Source of the DNA: UBA9619 sp964630665
GTDB lineage: Bacteria > Pseudomonadota > Gammaproteobacteria > Arenicellales > UBA868
Reading direction: 5' to 3'
NCBI GenBank assembly: GCA_964630665.1
Contig: CAZVVN010000003.1
Coordinates: 40,508-104,507, forward strand
Length of the DNA: 64,000 nt
This document shows positions 34,082 through 43,074 of the stretch, piece after piece. Both the position numbers and the translations under genes were made by a program. The notes under the pieces are model-generated. The model did no database searches. It saw only the letters and a list, made by a program, of their open reading frames with translations, and had not been told where the DNA came from. Every line of letters starts with the position of its first letter. Positions within the stretch are counted from its first letter, which is position 1.

Positions 34082-35608
34082 TCAAAGGATCGCTCCAACG
34101 GTCCATGGCACGAACTCTTCCTCGCCCATGCCCATCAGTTCGGATTTCGACGGCTCACCCGAAGCACAGGCGATGATCCTGTCAAAGATCTCCTGGCCTT
34201 TGCTGTCCACCGTGGCATCGCCGTCGACGATCTCCCCGCAGTTGATGTCCATGTCGTTTTGCATACGCAGGTACATCGGTGTGTTGGTTGCGAGTTTCAG
34301 GCTTGGTACCGGCTTGCCGCCGTAGACGGATCCCCGTCCGGTGGTGAAGCAGGTGATGTTGGCACCGCCGGCGACCATGCCGGTGATCGAAGCGGGGTCG
34401 TAGCCGGGGGTGTCCATGAACACGAAGCCCTTCTCGGTGATCGCCTCAGCGTACTCGTAGACATCGACCAGGTTGGTCGTTCCGCCTTTGGCGACCGCAC
34501 CCAGGGATTTCTCTAGAATGGTTGTCAGGCCTCCAGCCTTGTTGCCGGGTGCCGGATTGTTGTTCATCTCTGCGTGATTACTGCGCGTGTAGTCTTCCCA
34601 CCAGCGAATGCGCTCAACCAGCTTCTGCCCGACTTCGGGGGTTACGGCCCTGCGGGTGAGCAGATGTTCAGCGCCGTAGATCTCCGGTGTTTCGGCGAGG
34701 CAGGCTGTGCCGCCATTCAGTACCAGCAGGTCGGCGGCTGCACCGAGCGCCGGGTTGGCCGAGATGCCAGAATACCCGTCCGAACCGCCGCATTCCAGCG
34801 CCAGAACCAGGTCGCTGACGGGCCTCTCGACCCGTTCAATACGGTTGGCATCAGCCAGCAACTCCCGGACCAGCCCTTCGCCACGTTCTGCTGCGGCAGC
34901 GCTGCCGCCCGAGTCCTGAATCGTAAATGCGTGCAGTGTTTCACTCGGATTGAGCTTCTCTGCATCCATCATCGCTCCGATCTGGTTCGCTTCACAGCCA
35001 AGGCCAATGATCACTACCGCATAAAAGTTCGGGTGGCGAATGTAGCCGGACAGGGTACGCTGGATATAGTTGAGTCCCATTCCAGCACAACCCCCGCAGC
35101 CATAGTCATGGGTCAGTGCAGCGACGCCATCTACGTTCGGGAACTCAGTAAGTATTGCGTCATTGAATTTCGCAGCAACATGGCGGGCCACCGTGGCGGA
35201 GCAGTTTACGCTGGTCAGCACGCCGATATAGTTGCGGGTGGCGATGCGTCCGTCATCGCGGACAATGCCCTGAAACGTGGCACGTTCGGTCTCTGATCGG
35301 TAATCGAGTTTTTTTGTCCCCTGACAGAACTGATAGTCGCGGTCGAAGTCGTCCATTCGCAGGTTGTGAGTGTGGACGTGCTGGCCCGGCTGGATATCGG
35401 CTTCAGCGATTCCGATGATCTGGTCGTATTTGCGCACTGTATCGCCCCGCTTGATCATGCGCGTGGCGATTTTGTGCCCGGGATCGATCGCGTCAACTGT
35501 GGTCACGCCCTCTTCACCGATAGCGGTACCGCTGCGCAGCGCGTTGCGGGCGACCACGACGTTGTCAGCCGGGCTGAGGCGTATGGTGCGGGTTACGGTG
35601 TCGCTCAT
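34082..35608 (-). CDS. UxaA-family altronate/galactarate-type dehydratase
   Basis: A 508-residue full-length UxaA family protein. An N-terminal SAF-like domain (about 1-90, GHKIATRMIKRGDTVRKYDQ and HVHTHNL) is joined to the dehydratase domain with TSVNCSATVARHV, THDYGCGGCAGMG, ECGGSDGYSGISANPALG, NPAPGNKAGGLTTILEKSLG and CFTTGRGSVYGGKP. Conserved cysteines may bind iron, as in altronate and galactarate dehydratases. It removes water from an aldonate or aldarate to give a 2-keto-3-deoxy acid. The ATG at 35606-35608 is preferred to TTG 35620. It is monocistronic and divergent from the RraA-type gene. Confidence 0.9.
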   Translation of the reverse strand: MSDTVTRTIRLSPADNVVVARNALRSGTAIGEEGVTTVDAIDPGHKIATRMIKRGDTVRKYDQIIGIAEADIQPGQHVHTHNLRMDDFDRDYQFCQGTKKLDYRSETERATFQGIVRDDGRIATRNYIGVLTSVNCSATVARHVAAKFNDAILTEFPNVDGVAALTHDYGCGGCAGMGLNYIQRTLSGYIRHPNFYAVVIIGLGCEANQIGAMMDAEKLNPSETLHAFTIQDSGGSAAAAERGEGLVRELLADANRIERVERPVSDLVLALECGGSDGYSGISANPALGAAADLLVLNGGTACLAETPEIYGAEHLLTRRAVTPEVGQKLVERIRWWEDYTRSNHAEMNNNPAPGNKAGGLTTILEKSLGAVAKGGTTNLVDVYEYAEAITEKGFVFMDTPGYDPASITGMVAGGANITCFTTGRGSVYGGKPVPSLKLATNTPMYLRMQNDMDINCGEIVDGDATVDSKGQEIFDRIIACASGEPSKSELMGMGEEEFVPWTVGAIL

Positions 35609-35820
35609 GAGATCGTCCAAAGTTCAATCATCACAACAAGTTTAATATATTTCAGGATCTGCCAGGGTTTCCCTCCCTCTAGCGAAGAACTCCTGGGTAG
35701 CCGTGCCGATTTCATGATCAGGTTCGGCCAAGCGACGCATGGATAGGTTCGATGCCAACATCGTTTATAGTCGTGCGCAACAGAACTGATAACCAACTCA
35801 CACGACCCACGGAGCAGACA

Positions 35821-36507
35821 ATGATCGGCGAACCTGTATCCCTGACCGTTAGAAAAGAATTTCCCCGGCCGACGGCGGAGCAGATCGCAGCGTTCCAGGG
35901 GCTTGCGACCGGCTTCGTGGTCGATGCCCAGAACGGGACCGGTGCCCTTGATCACCGCATCAAGCCATTACTGAACGAGATGACCTTCGTCGGGCCCGCG
36001 ATCACCGCGCATCTGGAGCCCAGAGACATGCTGGCGGTACAGCCGGCTATCGCCCTGGCACGGGCCGGCGATGTCCTGGTGATCGAGACGGCAGGTTACG
36101 ACGGTGCAGCGGTGGTCGGTGACAACGTTGCCGTCATGGCCAGTAACAAGAAGATCAGGGCGATCGTCACCGATGGACTGGTCCGTGATGTTGCGGGGAT
36201 CCTGCCGGTCGGAATACCGGTGTTCTGTACCGGGGTCTCTCCTAACTCACCATATTCCCAGGGGCCGGGCTCGGTCGGGCTGCCGGTCGCGATCGGTGGC
36301 ACGACAATCTGTTCGGGCGACCTGTTGATCGGGGACCGCGACGGTGTGGTGGTCGTGGCTCGCGAGCGGATCGACACCGTGCTGTGCGATCTTGAGGTTG
36401 TGCGGGAACTCGAGACAGCATTGGAGGCCAAAGTCAAAAGCGGCATTACCGGGATGGACTGGGTTCAGGAACTGCTGGACTCCGACCGGACGCGTTACGT
36501 CGACTGA
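35821..36507 (+). CDS. RraA-family protein, oxaloacetate decarboxylase / HMG aldolase-like
   Basis: A 228-residue RraA-like protein: GALDHRIKPL, VVGDNVAVMASNKKIRAIVTDGLVRD with the conserved Arg and metal-ligand Asp, and GDLLIGDRDGVVVV. (The second block is a run of consecutive conserved segments around TDGLVRD.) Despite the name, proteins of this kind usually cleave 4-hydroxy-4-methyl-2-oxoglutarate or decarboxylate oxaloacetate, giving pyruvate. The ATG at 35821 is preceded by GGAG; an ATG 69 bases upstream lacks one. The neighbours (UxaA dehydratase, hydroxyacid dehydrogenase, HpcH aldolase) support an aldolase or decarboxylase in sugar-acid breakdown. Its 3' end overlaps the convergent next gene by 13 bases. 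Confidence 0.87.
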   Translation: MIGEPVSLTVRKEFPRPTAEQIAAFQGLATGFVVDAQNGTGALDHRIKPLLNEMTFVGPAITAHLEPRDMLAVQPAIALARAGDVLVIETAGYDGAAVVGDNVAVMASNKKIRAIVTDGLVRDVAGILPVGIPVFCTGVSPNSPYSQGPGSVGLPVAIGGTTICSGDLLIGDRDGVVVVARERIDTVLCDLEVVRELETALEAKVKSGITGMDWVQELLDSDRTRYVD

Positions 36508-37562
36508 GCCCCGAAGCGGGCGCGGTAGCCTGCCAACCTGGCCTTGAATGCGGGTTCGTCGGCGACCTCGGGGTTGGCCAGGGCGAGAGGCGCCTCTCCG
36601 TGTTTGACGGCAAACACGTGTTCCAGGTCCTGTGCTCCGATTCCGGCAAAACACTGGTCTGTCCAGCACAGTGCGTGCGGCGTTAGGATGACGTTGTCCA
36701 TCTGCAGCAGCGGGTCGTCGGCAGCGGGGGGTTCCGGCTCGAAGACATCCAGTCCGGCCCCGGCAATGATGCCGGACTCCAGCGCCAGTGCCAGTGCAGC
36801 CGGGTCTACCACCGGCCCACGTGATGTGTTGATCAGGTAGGCGCTTGGTTTCATCAGTTTGAGGCGCTCGGTGTTGGCCAGGTGCCGGGTCTCATCGGAT
36901 AGTGGCACGTTCAGGGTCAGGAAGTCACTTTCCCGAAAGACCGTTTCAAGGTCGGCCAGTTGCACGCCCACCTCCCGGGCCACTCCCGGGTCGATGTAAG
37001 GGTCATGCGCAATGAAGCGCATACCGAGTGGTGCCGCGACCCGGAACACTTCCGCACCGATGTTGCCAAGACCTACCGAGCCGAGCGTTTTGCCGATCAG
37101 ACCGGAGCCCATGTGGTCGGATCTGAGGGCAAAGGTCTCGGGGCCACCGCGGACCAGGCGGTCCTTGACCATGAGTCTGCCGGCAAGCGTCAGAATGAAT
37201 GTCAGTATGGCGACAGCAACCGGCCGGCGTACACCGTTCGGCGTGATGCCGACGGCGATGCCGGCCGCCGTACAGGCGGGAATATCGACCGTATCGAAAC
37301 CAACTCCGAACCGGGCGACCAGACTCAGCCGGTCGCTGGCGGGAATACTGCCAGCATCGAAAGTCTCGAGCAGCAGCACCAGCGCATCGAAGTCTTCCAG
37401 CGATTCGCCGGTCATGCGCCCGTCAACGCCCGGCACGTAGCAAAATTCAACGTTCGGATCATTCTCGAGCGGCCCCAGGTCAAACATCGGAAACACCGGC
37501 TCGCCTGCGGCGTTACGGAATGCCCCGGACAGGGCCACCCGGAACGGGGCGCTGCTGCTCAT
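36495..37562 (-). CDS. D-2-hydroxyacid dehydrogenase
   Basis: A 355-residue D-isomer-specific 2-hydroxyacid dehydrogenase. NAD motif GLGNIG at 164-169; catalytic Arg248 (NTSRGPVVD), Glu275 (LDVFEPEP) and His296 (LTPHALCWTD). An N-terminal substrate domain precedes residue 110. It reduces a 2-oxoacid such as hydroxypyruvate or glyoxylate, or oxidises the D-hydroxyacid. The start ATG overlaps the stop of the HpcH aldolase by four bases, so the aldolase product could be its substrate. The TAA stop lies inside the end of the RraA gene on the other strand. Confidence 0.92.
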   Translation of the reverse strand: MSSSAPFRVALSGAFRNAAGEPVFPMFDLGPLENDPNVEFCYVPGVDGRMTGESLEDFDALVLLLETFDAGSIPASDRLSLVARFGVGFDTVDIPACTAAGIAVGITPNGVRRPVAVAILTFILTLAGRLMVKDRLVRGGPETFALRSDHMGSGLIGKTLGSVGLGNIGAEVFRVAAPLGMRFIAHDPYIDPGVAREVGVQLADLETVFRESDFLTLNVPLSDETRHLANTERLKLMKPSAYLINTSRGPVVDPAALALALESGIIAGAGLDVFEPEPPAADDPLLQMDNVILTPHALCWTDQCFAGIGAQDLEHVFAVKHGEAPLALANPEVADEPAFKARLAGYRARFGAQST

Positions 37563-38359
37563 CGTTTCCCCGGCGCCTTGCCGCGGCCACAGCGGCGGCG
37601 CAGCTCTGCGATGCCCTGGCTCAAGGTCTGCTGGTAGGTCAGCGTGTCCATCTGATAACAGATCACGTCGTAACCTTTGCGGAAGCGGTCGGTACCCTGC
37701 TCGGCATCAACCACCAGGAAGCCCAGGGCCTTGCCGTGTCTGCGGGCAGCGCGCCTGATCCGCCTTTCAGCACGGACAAAATCGGGGTGATCGAACTGGC
37801 CCGGGATGCCGAGTGAGGCGCTCAGATCGAAGTGACCCAGCCACACGCAGTCGACTCCCGGCACTGCGGCAATGGCCTCGACATTGTCTACGCCTTCGGC
37901 AGTTTCAATCAGCGCGGCCATCGCGATCCGGCGGTTGGCGGCGGCCAGTGCCGCAGATGGTGCGCGCGGTGCATAACCGTCGTGAGCGATCCCAAGCGCG
38001 ATACCCCGGTGCCCCTTCGGCGGGTAGTACATATGCTGGATGATCTCGCGGGCCTCGTCGGCCGAGGCCACCATCGGCAACAGCAGACCATCGGCTCCGA
38101 CATCCAGAGCCCGGGCGATATGGTGATAGCTCTTTGAAGGGGGTCTGACCAGGGCCGGCAGGTCGGCAGCCCGCAAGCTCGTGACAAGCCGTTTGATCTC
38201 GGAGATTCCGAAACCGGAATGTTCCATGTCGACGAAAGCGAAGTCGACCCCGGCGCCTTCCAGAAGTTGCCCGATACCCGGGGTCGAGAACTCGAACAGA
38301 GCATGGCTGACTTTAAGGCGCTCACTGGCAAAAAGACGTTTGAGATTGGCTCTGGCCAT
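37559..38359 (-). CDS. HpcH/HpaI-family aldolase
   Basis: A 266-residue class II pyruvate-dependent aldolase-like protein: FAFVDMEHSGFG, PALVRPPS, GADGLLLPMVASADEA, YPPKGHRG, ALIETAEGVDN with the metal Glu, and VWLGHFDLSASLGIPGQ with the Asp in HFDLS. Tightly coupled (four-base overlap) to a D-2-hydroxyacid dehydrogenase, which suggests cleavage of a 4-hydroxy-2-oxoacid into pyruvate plus an aldehyde or glyoxylate, then reduction. AGGAAAACGCG precedes the ATG. The C-terminus is unusually basic (RRRCGRGKAPGKR). Confidence 0.88.
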   Translation of the reverse strand: MARANLKRLFASERLKVSHALFEFSTPGIGQLLEGAGVDFAFVDMEHSGFGISEIKRLVTSLRAADLPALVRPPSKSYHHIARALDVGADGLLLPMVASADEAREIIQHMYYPPKGHRGIALGIAHDGYAPRAPSAALAAANRRIAMAALIETAEGVDNVEAIAAVPGVDCVWLGHFDLSASLGIPGQFDHPDFVRAERRIRRAARRHGKALGFLVVDAEQGTDRFRKGYDVICYQMDTLTYQQTLSQGIAELRRRCGRGKAPGKR

Positions 38360-38653
38360 CGCGTTTTCCTGGTAGGCTGCGAGAATCCGCGTTGTTGGTC
38401 GCGATACTCGGGATAGTCATTCGGATGATTTGCGCAAGGTTGAAGAATAACAGCAGCGAGGGGTGAGGGTCATTGGGTAGAATTTGCGGGTTTCAAAGAG
38501 GCGCCGCCCGGCCTGTGGCGCTTGCGGCTTTGACCCTTGCCGTCGCAGCGGAATTGCGGCCACAATCACACTGAATACACCAATCGTCGAGCCCATCCTG
38601 GAATACGCCCCGCCAGGTTCGAGAGGGCTGATGGTCAAAGCCAGAGGACGACC

Positions 38654-40012
38654 ATGAATAACCAAAGTGCAGTCGCTAAGACCCGCCGGTGTCTTGCCAA
38701 TATCGAACGTTTCGACGGCGAAGTAAATGCTTTTATCTCGGTGTTGTCAGACAGCGCGCTGGTCGAAGCCGAGCGCGCCGATGCGGATTCTTGTCGTGGC
38801 GATGGCCGGGGCCTGTTGGCCGGTGTGCCAATCTCGGTCAAGGACTGCATTGATGTCGCGGGTGTTAGGTGTACCAATGGCAGCCGATTTTTCGAGGACT
38901 ACGTGCCTGAAAAAGATGCTCTGATTGTCGATCGGTTGCGCAGGGCCGGTGCGGTGATCATCGGTAAGACCAATCTGCATGAATTTGCCTACGGTTCGAC
39001 CACTCAGAACCCTCATTACGGCCCGACCCGTAACCCCTGGGACCTTGAGAGAATACCCAGCGGTTCCAGTGGCGGGGCCGGGGCTTCAGTCGCCGCCGAG
39101 ATGTGTGTAGGCGCGGTGGGTTCGGATACCGGCGGTTCGGTGCGCACGCCGGCGGCATTAAATGGGGTAACCGGGCTGCGCCCATCCATGGGTTCGATTC
39201 CCATGACCGGCAGTTTCACCCGCGTCTGCCCGGCCATCGACACGGTCGGACCGCTTGGCCGGAACGTTGCCATCGTGGCGCGGATGTTTGCGGTCATGGC
39301 AGGTTATGACGATGAAGATGTTTATTCGGTGCGCCACACCTGGCCTGATTTTCTGAGCCGGATGAGCGGGGACCTCGCCGGGGTGCGGATCGGGTTCCCG
39401 CGCCGATTCTTTCTGGAGAATCTGGAGTCTGGTGTCGGAGAGGCGCTCGAACAGGCAGCGGCGCAGCTGGCCGGGTTGGGCGCCGAGCTGGTCGAGATCG
39501 AATTGCCAGGTGCCGACACGGCCCACCAATCGGTGATGCCGATGGTCTGGGCCGATGTTTACGAATATCACCGGGAGCGCGCCGAGCAGGCGCCGGAGCT
39601 GTTTGGTGAAGACGTGCTGGCGAGGATCCTGCTGGGTCGCGACGTGAGCGGTTGGGACTACGCTGCCGCGTTACGCGCCCGCGAGTGCTGGAACCGGGTG
39701 CTCGAGCGCGCCATGGAAGAGGTGGACGTGATCCTCACTCCGACTTCTCCGGTAACGGCGCCGCTGATCAAGGACAGTGCCGACATGCTGTCGATCACAC
39801 ACCACATCACGCGCTTCACCTATCTGTTCTCATGGGCGGGTATGCCGGGCCTGTCGCTGCCCTGCGGCTTCACCACCGCGGGGATGCCCATCGGGATGTT
39901 GCTCAACAGTCGGCCTTTCGAGGAGGGACTGCTGATGCAGATTGGCGCGGCCTACCAGCGTGAGTCCGACTGGCACCAGCGGCGGCCAGCGCTGTTGACC
40001 AGCGCAACCTGA
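38654..40012 (+). CDS. Amidase-signature family protein
   Basis: A 452-residue amidase-signature enzyme. Catalytic Lys63 (SVKDCID), cis-Ser138 in the IPSGSSGGAG loop and nucleophile Ser162 (DTGGSVR) keep the canonical 24-residue spacing. The N-terminal region is shorter than in GatA, and no gatB/C is present, so a catabolic amidase rather than tRNA amidotransferase is indicated. The ATG has AGAGG upstream. It is the only + strand gene between the HpcH aldolase and the epimerase, with 294 bases of upstream DNA. Confidence 0.9.
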   Translation: MNNQSAVAKTRRCLANIERFDGEVNAFISVLSDSALVEAERADADSCRGDGRGLLAGVPISVKDCIDVAGVRCTNGSRFFEDYVPEKDALIVDRLRRAGAVIIGKTNLHEFAYGSTTQNPHYGPTRNPWDLERIPSGSSGGAGASVAAEMCVGAVGSDTGGSVRTPAALNGVTGLRPSMGSIPMTGSFTRVCPAIDTVGPLGRNVAIVARMFAVMAGYDDEDVYSVRHTWPDFLSRMSGDLAGVRIGFPRRFFLENLESGVGEALEQAAAQLAGLGAELVEIELPGADTAHQSVMPMVWADVYEYHRERAEQAPELFGEDVLARILLGRDVSGWDYAAALRARECWNRVLERAMEEVDVILTPTSPVTAPLIKDSADMLSITHHITRFTYLFSWAGMPGLSLPCGFTTAGMPIGMLLNSRPFEEGLLMQIGAAYQRESDWHQRRPALLTSAT

Positions 40013-40042
40013 GGGCTTGCGGTACCGGAAAAGAGCCCGATT

Positions 40043-41008
40043 TCAGGCCTTGCCGGTCAGGCGGCCATCCGCGATGGCGGCCTGAAAGTGGTGGATGGTC
40101 CGTGCCACGCCTTCCGCCAGCGGTGTGTCCGGAATCTCACCGAGCCGGCCTCGCAGTTCGCTGTCGGTCTGCCCGTCGGGGAAGGGCAGTGGCGCGTCTT
40201 CGTGGGTGATTCCTGCATCGGGTAGAACCTGATGAATAGCCGCCACGACATCGGACATGTGTGCAACAGCACCACTGATGTTGAACACCTCGGCACCGGC
40301 CAGGGTACTGCGTGCGGCCTGGATAAAAAGCCGGGCGATGTCATCAACGTATTGAAAGCCGTTGTAGCCGCCAAAGCTGATCTGGTAGGGCTCTCCCCGT
40401 ACAGCGGCCAGCATGGCCTGTGTGGGAGTCGACGTCATTCCCTGGTCGCGCCCTGGACCATACACCGTGTAGGGTCTGAACCCGATACTGGCGATCTGGT
40501 TGTCCAGCCAGTAGACCCGGGCTGTACCCTCATTGGCTTGCTTGTAGACGCCGTAGTGGTTGATCGGATAGAGCGGTGAGTCGTGCTGCAGAAGTTTGCC
40601 GGGGTACATATCCTTGGGGCCGTAGACTCCGACGCTGCTGGCGTAAACCAACTGTCCGATGCCGGCCTTGTCGGCCGCCTCGAAAATATTCACGGTGCCG
40701 AGCACATTGACTGCAGCACCCAGCGGGGGATCGGCCTTGCAGAATGGCACCTGCAGCGCGCCCAGATGGATAATGTGCGTGGATCCGGAATCCTTGAGTG
40801 CGCCCGTCACGGCATCGCTCTGGGTCAGGTCGCCCTCAATGAACTGGACCTGGGAGAGTTCATCCGCAGTCATGATGAGTTCCAGGCGGTGCCGGTCGGT
40901 GCTGAGATCGAAGACGCTCACACCGGTACCGTCTTTGACCAGGTTGCGGACGACCCAGGCGCCGATACAGCCCATCGCGCCGGTTACAAAGAAATGTTCT
41001 TCAGTCAT
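40043..41008 (-). CDS. NAD-dependent epimerase/dehydratase
   Basis: A 321-residue extended SDR: TGAMGCIGAWVVRNL cofactor motif, Asp after the second strand (VFDLS) indicating NAD, VYASSVGVYG with the catalytic Ser/Thr region, and Tyr152-x3-Lys156 (HYGVYKQ). The C-terminal region (FQYVDDIARLFIQAA) is typical for sugar epimerases. It could be a uronate dehydrogenase or nucleotide-sugar epimerase; the nearby UxaA and RraA genes make a sugar-acid substrate attractive but unproven. AGAGG precedes the ATG. Confidence 0.87.
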   Translation of the reverse strand: MTEEHFFVTGAMGCIGAWVVRNLVKDGTGVSVFDLSTDRHRLELIMTADELSQVQFIEGDLTQSDAVTGALKDSGSTHIIHLGALQVPFCKADPPLGAAVNVLGTVNIFEAADKAGIGQLVYASSVGVYGPKDMYPGKLLQHDSPLYPINHYGVYKQANEGTARVYWLDNQIASIGFRPYTVYGPGRDQGMTSTPTQAMLAAVRGEPYQISFGGYNGFQYVDDIARLFIQAARSTLAGAEVFNISGAVAHMSDVVAAIHQVLPDAGITHEDAPLPFPDGQTDSELRGRLGEIPDTPLAEGVARTIHHFQAAIADGRLTGKA

Positions 41009-41087
41009 AGGGGACCTCTACGGTGTTCGGCAACGAATGCAAAAGCGTTGGCCTGGCAGTTGGGACAGGACGATTATCCCTGCCGCG

Positions 41088-41852
41088 TCAGTGCCTGGCC
41101 AGTACGTCGGCGGGCACTGCTTGGCTTGCGGTCCGTTCCCATGAGGCGCGGGCCGTTCTCTCGTAGGCATCCCGATGCCAGTGACCGTCGCTGTCCTGGC
41201 GCCACCACCACTGGCGTCCGCCAAGCTCGCCCAGCCAGCAGTACAGCAAAAGCACCGGTGACGCCCCGACCGTCAGGGCATGCAGCCGGTTCGACGGTGT
41301 CAGTGATACCTCAGCCGGACCCAGGGCCTGCGGCTCGCCCTCGAGGCCGTGTTGAATGCCGATCTCGCCGGACACGCCAAAGTAGATCTCGGTGGCCGGG
41401 TGTTGGTGCAACGGGTAATGCAGGCCGGGTCCCAGAAGGAACAGGCCCGCGAGCAGCGTGTCGCTATTCACCAAACCGCGGGAACCGATCATCTGGGCAG
41501 CGAACATGCCACCCGTGAGGGCCTCGCGCGGTTCAGATGCCGAGCGGCCGCTGGCCGAACCGGACTCGTAGATCTGGTACCAGCTGCCGGCTGTGGCTGC
41601 GTCCCGCACCGCTCTGACAACCCCGGGTGCGCCCTGGGCGCCATCGATGGCGTTCTGTAACCAGGTCTGCGCCTCCTCTGGCAAAGAGCCGGGGTCCGCA
41701 GTGCGTGTTTCCGTGTGGTCCACGGCAGTCAGGGCGCTGTGAAAGTCCTCGAGCCGGTGCCGAACGTTGTCATTGGCGGGGTTGGTCGGTGTCGGCGCGG
41801 TTGGCAGCGCGAGGGCGAGCGCATCGGCGAATGAACGGACGACGTTGGTCAT
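41088..41852 (-). CDS. Cupin resembling dimethylsulfoniopropionate (DMSP) lyase DddL/DddW/DddQ
   Basis: A 254-residue protein: a helical N-terminal half and a C-terminal cupin with the metal motif HYPLHQHPATEIYFG. Ligands would be His149, His151, Glu155 and His191, with Tyr157 nearby, and Tyr146 just ahead. Spacing of +2, +6, +8 and about +40 matches the Ddd cupin lyases, as do GLVNSDTLLAGLFLLGPG and the closing WLGEL. Such enzymes split DMSP into dimethylsulfide and acrylate using Fe, Mn or Zn and an active-site Tyr. No other ddd or acrylate genes adjoin it, so a related cupin isomerase or lyase remains possible. Confidence 0.65.
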   Translation of the reverse strand: MTNVVRSFADALALALPTAPTPTNPANDNVRHRLEDFHSALTAVDHTETRTADPGSLPEEAQTWLQNAIDGAQGAPGVVRAVRDAATAGSWYQIYESGSASGRSASEPREALTGGMFAAQMIGSRGLVNSDTLLAGLFLLGPGLHYPLHQHPATEIYFGVSGEIGIQHGLEGEPQALGPAEVSLTPSNRLHALTVGASPVLLLYCWLGELGGRQWWWRQDSDGHWHRDAYERTARASWERTASQAVPADVLARH

Positions 41853-41927
41853 GGGCCAGTTCTCCAGTAATCCAGCACAGACCGCTACGGCCGTGCAAGC
41901 CTAAGCGGTGCAACAGGTCCGGCGGAA

Positions 41928-42770
41928 TCAGCCTTCAACGACTGTCTGCTGCTGGGATCCAAGTCCTTCCAGGCCGAGACTGACAACGTCGCCGGCCTTG
42001 AGGAAAACAGGCGGGTTCTGACCCTGGCCAACGCCAGGCGGCGTGCCGGTCGCGATCACGTCACCCGGTTGCAGGCTCATGCACTGGCTCAAGTACGAGA
42101 CGATGGTCCGGGCAGAGAAGATCATCGTGGCGGTATTGCCATCCTGGTAACGGTGCCCGTTGACCTCGAGCCAAATGGCGAGCGCTTGCGGGTCCGGCAT
42201 TTCATCACGGGTCACCAGCCACGGACCGATGGGCCCATAGGTGTCGCACGACTTGCCCTTGATCCACTGACCCTGGCGCTCGAGCTGCCACTCGCGCTCG
42301 GAGACATCGTTGACCACGCAATAGCCGGCAACGTGCTCCAGGGCATTGGCTTCGCTGACGTACTTGGTGTGTGAGCCGATCACGATTCCGAGCTCGGCTT
42401 CCCAGTCGGTCTTTTGGGAACCACGTAGCAGCTCGATGTCGTCGTTGGGTCCGGAGATGCAGCTGGTAGCTTTCATGAAAACGATCGGTTCAGTTGGTAT
42501 GGGCATGCCGGATTCTTTGGCGTGATCCGAGTAATTGAGTCCGATGCAGACGAACTTTCCGATGTTCCCGACACAGGTGCCAAGTCGCGGTTCGGTTGTC
42601 ACGGCTGGCAGTGATTCCGGTTCAATTCCGGACAGGCGTTCGATGGACTCCGGAGAAAGCGTCCCGCCATTAACGTCGTCAATGACCGACGACAGATCAC
42701 GAATGGTGCCGTCCTGATCGAGCAGTCCGGGTTTCTCCTCACCAGCAGGGCCGTAGCGGAGTAGTTTCAT
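41928..42770 (-). CDS. Fumarylacetoacetate hydrolase-family protein
   Basis: A 280-residue FAH-superfamily protein with the usual 70-residue N-terminal domain (MKLLRYGPAGEEKPGLLDQDG, read as two short segments) and the catalytic domain: CIGLNYSDHAKESG, IVFMKATSCISGPND, the metal ligands in DWEAELGIVIG and VNDVSEREWQ, KSCDTYGPIGPWLV, and DVIATGTPPGVG. Family members hydrolyse or decarboxylate acylpyruvates, or hydrate 2-keto-3-deoxy sugar acids. In this neighbourhood a sugar-acid or 2,4-diketoacid substrate is likely. It is divergent from the dipeptide-type binding protein. Confidence 0.9.
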   Translation of the reverse strand: MKLLRYGPAGEEKPGLLDQDGTIRDLSSVIDDVNGGTLSPESIERLSGIEPESLPAVTTEPRLGTCVGNIGKFVCIGLNYSDHAKESGMPIPTEPIVFMKATSCISGPNDDIELLRGSQKTDWEAELGIVIGSHTKYVSEANALEHVAGYCVVNDVSEREWQLERQGQWIKGKSCDTYGPIGPWLVTRDEMPDPQALAIWLEVNGHRYQDGNTATMIFSARTIVSYLSQCMSLQPGDVIATGTPPGVGQGQNPPVFLKAGDVVSLGLEGLGSQQQTVVEG

Positions 42771-43074
42771 AATGATTCTCGCGTATTGTTGACCTTAGCG
42801 GTCGCATTTGGGCCAGTACCGCAACATACCGGGATTTTACTGTGAAGACCGTTGCGGTTCCCGGCACGTTTTTCCACAGCGGGCCTGAGGATATCTCTTT
42901 CGACTCGCTGGTGCACTGAAGCGGCTTGCTTGCGTGAGCCAGGACACTCGTGATACAAGTGAGACGGGAGTTACGCTGCACGGTGCGAATGATTGAGATT
43001 TGAGGCAAAAGGCTGTCTTATCGATCATCCACACATCCTTCCAAACTGGAACCACCTGACAGAGGAATCAAAGC
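42771..43074. promoter_or_regulatory. Divergent intergenic region upstream of the ABC binding protein
   Basis: About 304 bases separate the divergent FAH-family and ABC binding-protein genes. A weak sigma70-like pair, TTGCGT at 42930-42935 and GATACA at 42952-42957 with 16-base spacing, points toward the binding protein. A good AGAGGA ribosome site precedes its ATG. I see no convincing ORF, riboswitch or operator repeat. Confidence 0.3.
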
